A stretch of 64,000 nucleotides of DNA, from positions 14,361,847-14,425,846 of the forward strand of contig NC_049992.1 of NCBI RefSeq assembly GCF_000003815.2, in the 5' to 3' direction. Below are positions 59,054 to 64,000 of the stretch, one piece after another. Source of the DNA: Branchiostoma floridae (Eukaryota; Chordata; Leptocardii; Amphioxiformes; Branchiostomatidae). The stretch's first letter is position 1; each line of letters starts with the position of its first letter. A program made the translations under genes and the position numbers. Below the pieces are notes generated by a model. That model did no database searches, had not been told where the DNA came from, and saw only the letters and a list, made by a program, of their open reading frames with translations.

Positions 59054-62000
59054 ATGTCAGCGCAAAAGGTAGCCCTGAAGTTTTGTTCATGGAATATTCA
59101 GGGTGGGCTTAAGCGGAAAAGCCAGGACGACGATTTTGTTAGCTGTTTAGAAGATTATGATTTCGTGTGTATGCAAGAAACTTGGCTTAAGCCCAAGGAA
59201 AACTTTAGATTAGATTCTTTTAGTTATTTTAGGAGCGATAGGAATGTAGTGAAAAGGAGCTCAGGCGGGGTAATGATAATGTTCCGAAACCATCTTGCAA
59301 AAGGCCTGACAAAACTTCCAACAAAACATCCTGATATCTTATGGTGTAGATTAGATAAAACCTTTTTTGGTCTAGAACGGGATCTGTTTGTAGGGTGCCT
59401 ATACTTTTCCCCCGAAAATTCATCACCTATTTCTACAAGCAGTAACTTGCCTTTTGAAACGATACAAGATGATATTTCCAAATTCTCTAATCAAGGGAAC
59501 ATAATGTTATTAGGTGACCTTAACGCAAGAACAGCATCTCTACAGGAGACTACAATTCAAGATGACTGCCTAAATCACGATTTTATAGATTTCAAAGATG
59601 ACCTACGGTATAGATCAAGCTGCGACAAAGGTGTAAACAAATACGGCAAGCACTTAATTGAGCTCTGTTCATCTGCTAATCTAACCATTCTAAACGGTAG
59701 AGTCGCAGGAGACCTGTCCGGAAAGCTTACCTGCCATAAATATAACGGTTCTAGTTTAGTGGACTATTGTGTTGTTAGCTCGAAATTCTTCCCAAAAGTT
59801 AGATACTTCAAAGTTGACGATCCCTCCGTATTCTCTGATCACTGTTTGATAACATGCTCAATCTCTACGAATTATTCACCCTATATAAAACAAACCAAAC
59901 CTTTTTCGCATCCTTTACCGACTAAATATGTTTGGGACGACAATTCTAAAGACAAATTTACAGAGGCATTACAAGCTCCCTCAACTGTAAGAGATTTACA
60001 GAAATTCATGGATAAATCCTTCCCTACTGTAGAAGACGCCGTGAAAGAAATCGAAGACATTATCATACATGTTGCCGACAAGTCATTACGGAAGATTGTC
60101 TACAAAAAGAAAAAGAAAAGGAAAAACAAAAACAAACCATGGTTCAACCAGTCATGTGCTGCTCTCAAACGGAAAGTCAATCGTTTAGCTACAGAATTTT
60201 CTAAATGTCCCTGGAAACTTGATCTTCGCCATGCTTATTTTAACAACCTTAAAATTTACAAGAAAAAGATTAAAGCAGAAAGACAGCTCTTCAAAGAAAG
60301 GCAATGGAACAATCTTTATAAACTCAGTAAATCAGACCCACAAAAATTCTGGAGAGAAATGAAAATTCAAAACCAGGATGGAAATGATAAACAAGATGAA
60401 AATAATAACATAAGCCCTGAAGAGTGGAAAACTCACTTCAAAAATCTGAACGATCTTGTAAAAATTAATGAAGCCGACACAGATTTCCATCAACATATCG
60501 GTCAGAAAGAAACAGATCTGCTTCAGACAACGGGAAGTGATAACGAAGTTGACATAGGAAATAAGGAGCATACCAAAACTATTATCAATACCCTTGCAAA
60601 TAAAACGGGAAATCCCTTGGACTATGACATCTTAGAAGACGAAATCATAGCCGGACTACATAAACTAAAGGGCCGTAAAGCATGTGGCACAGACTCCATC
60701 ACTAATGAAATGCTAAAATGTGGCACAAACCAACTTGTCATGCCACTGAAGAAACTGTTCAATCTCGCCATCCAGTCCGGTACATTTCCCAATCAATGGA
60801 GTCAAAACATTCTCGTCCCCATACACAAAAGCGGCAATACATCCAACCCGTCAAACTATAGAGGGATCGCAATTTCTAGCTGCGTTGGGAAACTGTTCAC
60901 TCTCATATTAAGTAACCGTCTGCAGCACTTTCTGGAAGATAACAATATATTGACTCCTTCTCAATCCGGATTTAGACAAAACTTCCGGACAAGTGACAAC
61001 ATCTTCGTGCTTAAAACTATCATCGATAAACAGTTGTCTGAACCTGGTGGAAAGTTATACGCATGCTTTGTTGATTTCAAGAAAGCATTCGACTCTGTTT
61101 GGAGAGATGGCTTGTACTACAAACTGTTATCATCAGGCATAGGTGGACAATTCTTCAAAATCATACAATCCATGTATTCCAACATAAAATACTGTGTTAA
61201 AACTCCTGGTGGCCTGTCAGACTACTTTAAATCAACGTGCGGCGTACGCCAAGGGTGTAATCTAAGCCCCCTTTTATTTAACCTTTTTATAAATGACATC
61301 CCTAGCGAGTTGTCTTCATCATTATGTGATCCTGTCACTCTCGATAATACTCCAATTAACAGTCTCCTATGGGCAGATGACCTAGTCCTCTTCTCAAAGT
61401 CAGAAAGCGGTCTCCAAGAGTGCCTAAAGAGACTAGACAGATTCTGCTCACTCTGGAAGCTAGCAATCAATAGAGACAAAACTAAAGTTATGATATTTTC
61501 AAAAACTGGACGAACAGGTTACAACAAAAACTCAAATTTCCAATCACAAGGACAGTCCTTAAACATTACAAACTTTTATACATATCTGGGGGTAGATATA
61601 ACACCCTCCGGATCATTTCAGCGTGCAACAAAACAACTGAGAATAAAAGCCCTCCGGGCTTCTTTCAAACTCAGATCCCTCCTTCTGTCAAACTACAACC
61701 CATCCATTCCGCTAGCCCTTGATTTATTTAATAGTTTAGTCAAACCAATTTTGCTTTATTGTAGCGAGATACTGGGAACAACAGTTCAATCACGGGATCT
61801 CATCCATAATGGAATAACGGAATGTCCAAATGAAAACATAAGACAAATATTATCCAACATTATATCTCCGATACTAGGATCGGATGTTAATATCCGTAAA
61901 GCTACTCGTGTCGGAAAAAAATCTGACCCACCATCTAACCGTCCGGTTCTAATTCGACTCAGCAAATACAATGATAAGTTACAGATGATATATCATTCCA

Positions 62001-62827
62001 ATACATTAGCTAAACATAACATTACGGTATCTCAACCTCCAATTTCTTACGAGGTTTCCGACCTAGAATATGTTCTTCTAAACTTCTGCAAAATACTTCT
62101 CCGCGTCCCCAAAAGTTCAGTTAACGCTGCAGTAAGGGGAGAATTGGGCATGTTTCCGCTATACATAGATACACAGACTCAACTGGTTAAATATTGGATA
62201 AGATTGAACAGCCTTTCGAATGACAGAATCGTGAAAAAAGCATATAATGACGCTGTAAGACTAGAACAAGACTGGGTTATACATGTACGAGATACACTCT
62301 GTAGACACGGGTTCCAAAATATTTGGCTGAACCCCAACGTAAGTGCCAACTACTTTGGAAACATGTTCAAGGAGCGCCTTAAAGACGAGTTTCTATCAAG
62401 CTGGCGACAAAAAATCAAAAGTTTCAGTAAACTCGAAACATATTCAAAAATAAAATCTGAATTTCATATTGAGAAATACTTGCTTTCGGTCCAAAACAAA
62501 TCTTTCGTAGCCAATACAACAAAACTCAGAATTGCTGCACATCGGTTAGAAATTGAAAAGGGCCGACACAATAATGTCCCAGCGAGCCAGAGACTATGTC
62601 CAACATGCAAAGAAGGCGTAGAAGATGAATACCACTTCATGATAGAATGTCCAACTTACATAGAAGAAAGAGCTAAATTAATGCAGACGATAAAGAACAA
62701 ATCATTACCTAAGACAAACAGAGAGTTATTTCATGTACTTATGTCATGTCCCGACACTGTTTCCGTTTACGTAGGCCAATACATATATACATCCATGCAG
62801 AAAAGGAACCTCATGATTTCAACTTAA
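59054..62827 (+). CDS. LINE ORF2 protein: endonuclease and reverse transcriptase
   Basis: 1257 residues without a stop. N-terminal apurinic-type endonuclease: FCSWNIQGG (about 11-19), MQETWLKP (39-46), LLGDLNAR (about 151-158), SLVDYCVVS, and FSDHCLI. Central reverse transcriptase: PIHKSGNTSNPSNYRGIAIS (about 589-608), SGFRQNFRTSDN, ACFVDFKKAFDSVW, GVRQGCNLSPLLFN, the catalytic WADD (about 774-777; most LINEs have YADD or FADD) and NRDKTKVMIF. C-terminal zinc-knuckle-like CPTCKEGVEDEYHFMIEC (about 1181-1198). The protein nicks target DNA and copies its RNA into the break. Intact endonuclease and polymerase motifs suggest a recent insertion. The start was chosen as the first ATG after a stop; MSAQK directly precedes the endonuclease. 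Confidence 0.93.
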   Translation: MSAQKVALKFCSWNIQGGLKRKSQDDDFVSCLEDYDFVCMQETWLKPKENFRLDSFSYFRSDRNVVKRSSGGVMIMFRNHLAKGLTKLPTKHPDILWCRLDKTFFGLERDLFVGCLYFSPENSSPISTSSNLPFETIQDDISKFSNQGNIMLLGDLNARTASLQETTIQDDCLNHDFIDFKDDLRYRSSCDKGVNKYGKHLIELCSSANLTILNGRVAGDLSGKLTCHKYNGSSLVDYCVVSSKFFPKVRYFKVDDPSVFSDHCLITCSISTNYSPYIKQTKPFSHPLPTKYVWDDNSKDKFTEALQAPSTVRDLQKFMDKSFPTVEDAVKEIEDIIIHVADKSLRKIVYKKKKKRKNKNKPWFNQSCAALKRKVNRLATEFSKCPWKLDLRHAYFNNLKIYKKKIKAERQLFKERQWNNLYKLSKSDPQKFWREMKIQNQDGNDKQDENNNISPEEWKTHFKNLNDLVKINEADTDFHQHIGQKETDLLQTTGSDNEVDIGNKEHTKTIINTLANKTGNPLDYDILEDEIIAGLHKLKGRKACGTDSITNEMLKCGTNQLVMPLKKLFNLAIQSGTFPNQWSQNILVPIHKSGNTSNPSNYRGIAISSCVGKLFTLILSNRLQHFLEDNNILTPSQSGFRQNFRTSDNIFVLKTIIDKQLSEPGGKLYACFVDFKKAFDSVWRDGLYYKLLSSGIGGQFFKIIQSMYSNIKYCVKTPGGLSDYFKSTCGVRQGCNLSPLLFNLFINDIPSELSSSLCDPVTLDNTPINSLLWADDLVLFSKSESGLQECLKRLDRFCSLWKLAINRDKTKVMIFSKTGRTGYNKNSNFQSQGQSLNITNFYTYLGVDITPSGSFQRATKQLRIKALRASFKLRSLLLSNYNPSIPLALDLFNSLVKPILLYCSEILGTTVQSRDLIHNGITECPNENIRQILSNIISPILGSDVNIRKATRVGKKSDPPSNRPVLIRLSKYNDKLQMIYHSNTLAKHNITVSQPPISYEVSDLEYVLLNFCKILLRVPKSSVNAAVRGELGMFPLYIDTQTQLVKYWIRLNSLSNDRIVKKAYNDAVRLEQDWVIHVRDTLCRHGFQNIWLNPNVSANYFGNMFKERLKDEFLSSWRQKIKSFSKLETYSKIKSEFHIEKYLLSVQNKSFVANTTKLRIAAHRLEIEKGRHNNVPASQRLCPTCKEGVEDEYHFMIECPTYIEERAKLMQTIKNKSLPKTNRELFHVLMSCPDTVSVYVGQYIYTSMQKRNLMIST

Positions 62828-63107
62828 TTTTGTATACATTGTCATTGTAATGTATATACTAGATAATAAGATCCTCGCTATGTCTCCTCTCAGTCATATT
62901 GTTTGTATAAAATACTGCCTGAATGTAGTATGTTTTTATGTTATTAGCAATAGAACATTGCATAACCTATTGTTACTTTGTTAGATTAATTCTACTACTA
63001 GCATATTGCTAGTTGTCTGTACAATATAACGTTAGCTAAGTTTGCCATACATTGTACCCGTTTTACAAATGTTGTGCAATAAACTTTGACTTGACTTGAC
63101 TTGACTT

Positions 63108-64000
63108 GTGTTGAACTCCCCACAAAGAGACCTTTGCAATGATACCATAGTTTGCCTATTTCGGACACTTTTTAAAAATCATCATTTTGGGTTACTGTAA
63201 TCGGTGCTTAGCTATAAACGCGAATAACTCGCCAATTACAAGAGCTATCAAAAAACGGATTGCAGTGTTGAACTCCCCACAAAGAGACCTTTCTAATGAT
63301 ACCATAGTTTGCCTATTTCGGACACTTTTTAAAAATCATCATTTTGGGTTACTGTAATCGGTGCTTAGCTATAAACGCAAATAACTCGCCTATAACAAGA
63401 GCTATCAAAAAACGGATTGCAGTGTTGAACTCCCCACAAAGAGACCTTTCTAATGATACCATAGTTTGCCTATTTCGGACACTTTTTAAAAATCATCATT
63501 TTGAGTTACTGTAATCGGTGCTTAGCTATAAACGCGAATAACTCGCCAACAACAAAAGCTATTAAAAAACGGATTGCATTGTTTAACTCCCCACAAAGAG
63601 ACCTTTACAATGATACCATAGTTTGCCTATTTCGGACACTTTTGAAAAATCCACATTTTTGGTCGCGGTTAGGGGGACTTAGCTATAAACGCGAATAACT
63701 CGCCAACAACAAGAGCTATTAAAAAACGGATTGCAGTGTTCAACTCCCCACAAAGAGACCTTTCCAATGATACCATAGTTTGCCTATTTCGGACACTTTT
63801 GAAAAATCCACATTTTTGGTCGCGGTTAGGGGGACTTAGCTATAAACGCCAATAACTCGCCAACAACAAGAGCTATTAAAAACGGATTGCAGTGTTCAAC
63901 TCCCCACAAAGAGACCTTTTCAATGATACCATAGTTGCCTATTTCGGACACTTTTGAAAAATCCACATTTTTGGTCGCGGTTAGGGGGACTTAGCGATAA
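63108..64000. repeat. ~157-bp satellite array, right part (runs off the window)
   Basis: Same unit as 56385-58457, about 5.7 copies, B-type first and A-type (gcggttagggggactt) from about 63660 onward. The array continues past the right edge. Confidence 0.95.

Larger units (their letters stand above)
58458..63107 (+). mobile_element. LINE (non-LTR retrotransposon) inserted in the satellite
   Basis: 4.65 kb between two satellite halves. It contains the end of a proline-rich first ORF (stop at 58800-58802), a complete ORF2, and a 3' end gcaataaacttt followed by (gactt)n. At the junctions the satellite is interrupted at gcagt|gttgaac with at most a 2-bp GT overlap, so there is almost no target duplication. 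The 5' edge falls inside ORF1, so the copy is probably 5'-truncated. The clade is probably in the CR1/L2/Crack group (inference from ORF2 layout). Confidence 0.92.

Overview
The window is animal nuclear DNA. Genes are intron-rich with GT-AG introns, intergenic DNA is AT-rich and packed with transposon relics, and there are (CA)n/(GA)n microsatellites, tRNA-derived SINEs, a satellite array and three runs of N (26511-26610, 31021-31772, 52515-52614). Gene content and repeat style suggest an invertebrate deuterostome, most likely a lancelet (Branchiostoma). That assignment is inference. The long open frames are mostly microsatellite, satellite or antisense. The real genes were found by joining short exons at splice sites with matching phase.

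Layout. 1.4-3.2 kb (-): a six-exon, LAPTM-like four-membrane-span protein. 5.7-6.5 kb: a 292-bp tandem repeat. 8.2-9.2 kb: a nested pair of non-autonomous DNA transposons. 11.1-12.9 kb (+): a galactose-3-O-sulfotransferase. 14.7-19.1 kb (-): a second six-exon LAPTM-like gene with the same intron phases as the first. 22.5-35.3 kb (-): SETD4, a SET-domain lysine methyltransferase. Its last three exons (22.5-24.8 kb) are separated from the rest by a 7.2-kb intron holding a 5.9-kb element with 1.2-kb inverted arms and two assembly gaps. 37.2-38.2 kb: a piggyBac-like non-autonomous element. 39.1-44.3 kb (-): GLT8D1, complete in nine exons. 45.2-48.0 kb (+): SPCS1, complete in four exons, head-to-head with GLT8D1. 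49.2-56.2 kb (-): a 15-exon partial adhesion GPCR (GAIN, GPS and seven-helix regions) whose N-terminus lies beyond the right side. 56.4-64 kb: a ~157-bp satellite array split by a LINE with an intact 1257-residue ORF2.

How the genes relate. GLT8D1 (Golgi-type glycosyltransferase) and SPCS1 (signal peptidase subunit) face each other across 0.87 kb, the same head-to-head arrangement as in human 3p21, so a shared promoter is likely. The two LAPTM-like genes are tandem-type paralogs on one strand flanking a sulfotransferase on the other. The other neighbours show no evident pathway link. Most remaining structure is mobile: TTAA-flanked MITEs, hairpin insertions with 7- to 10-bp target duplications, SINEs, LINE tails and satellites.
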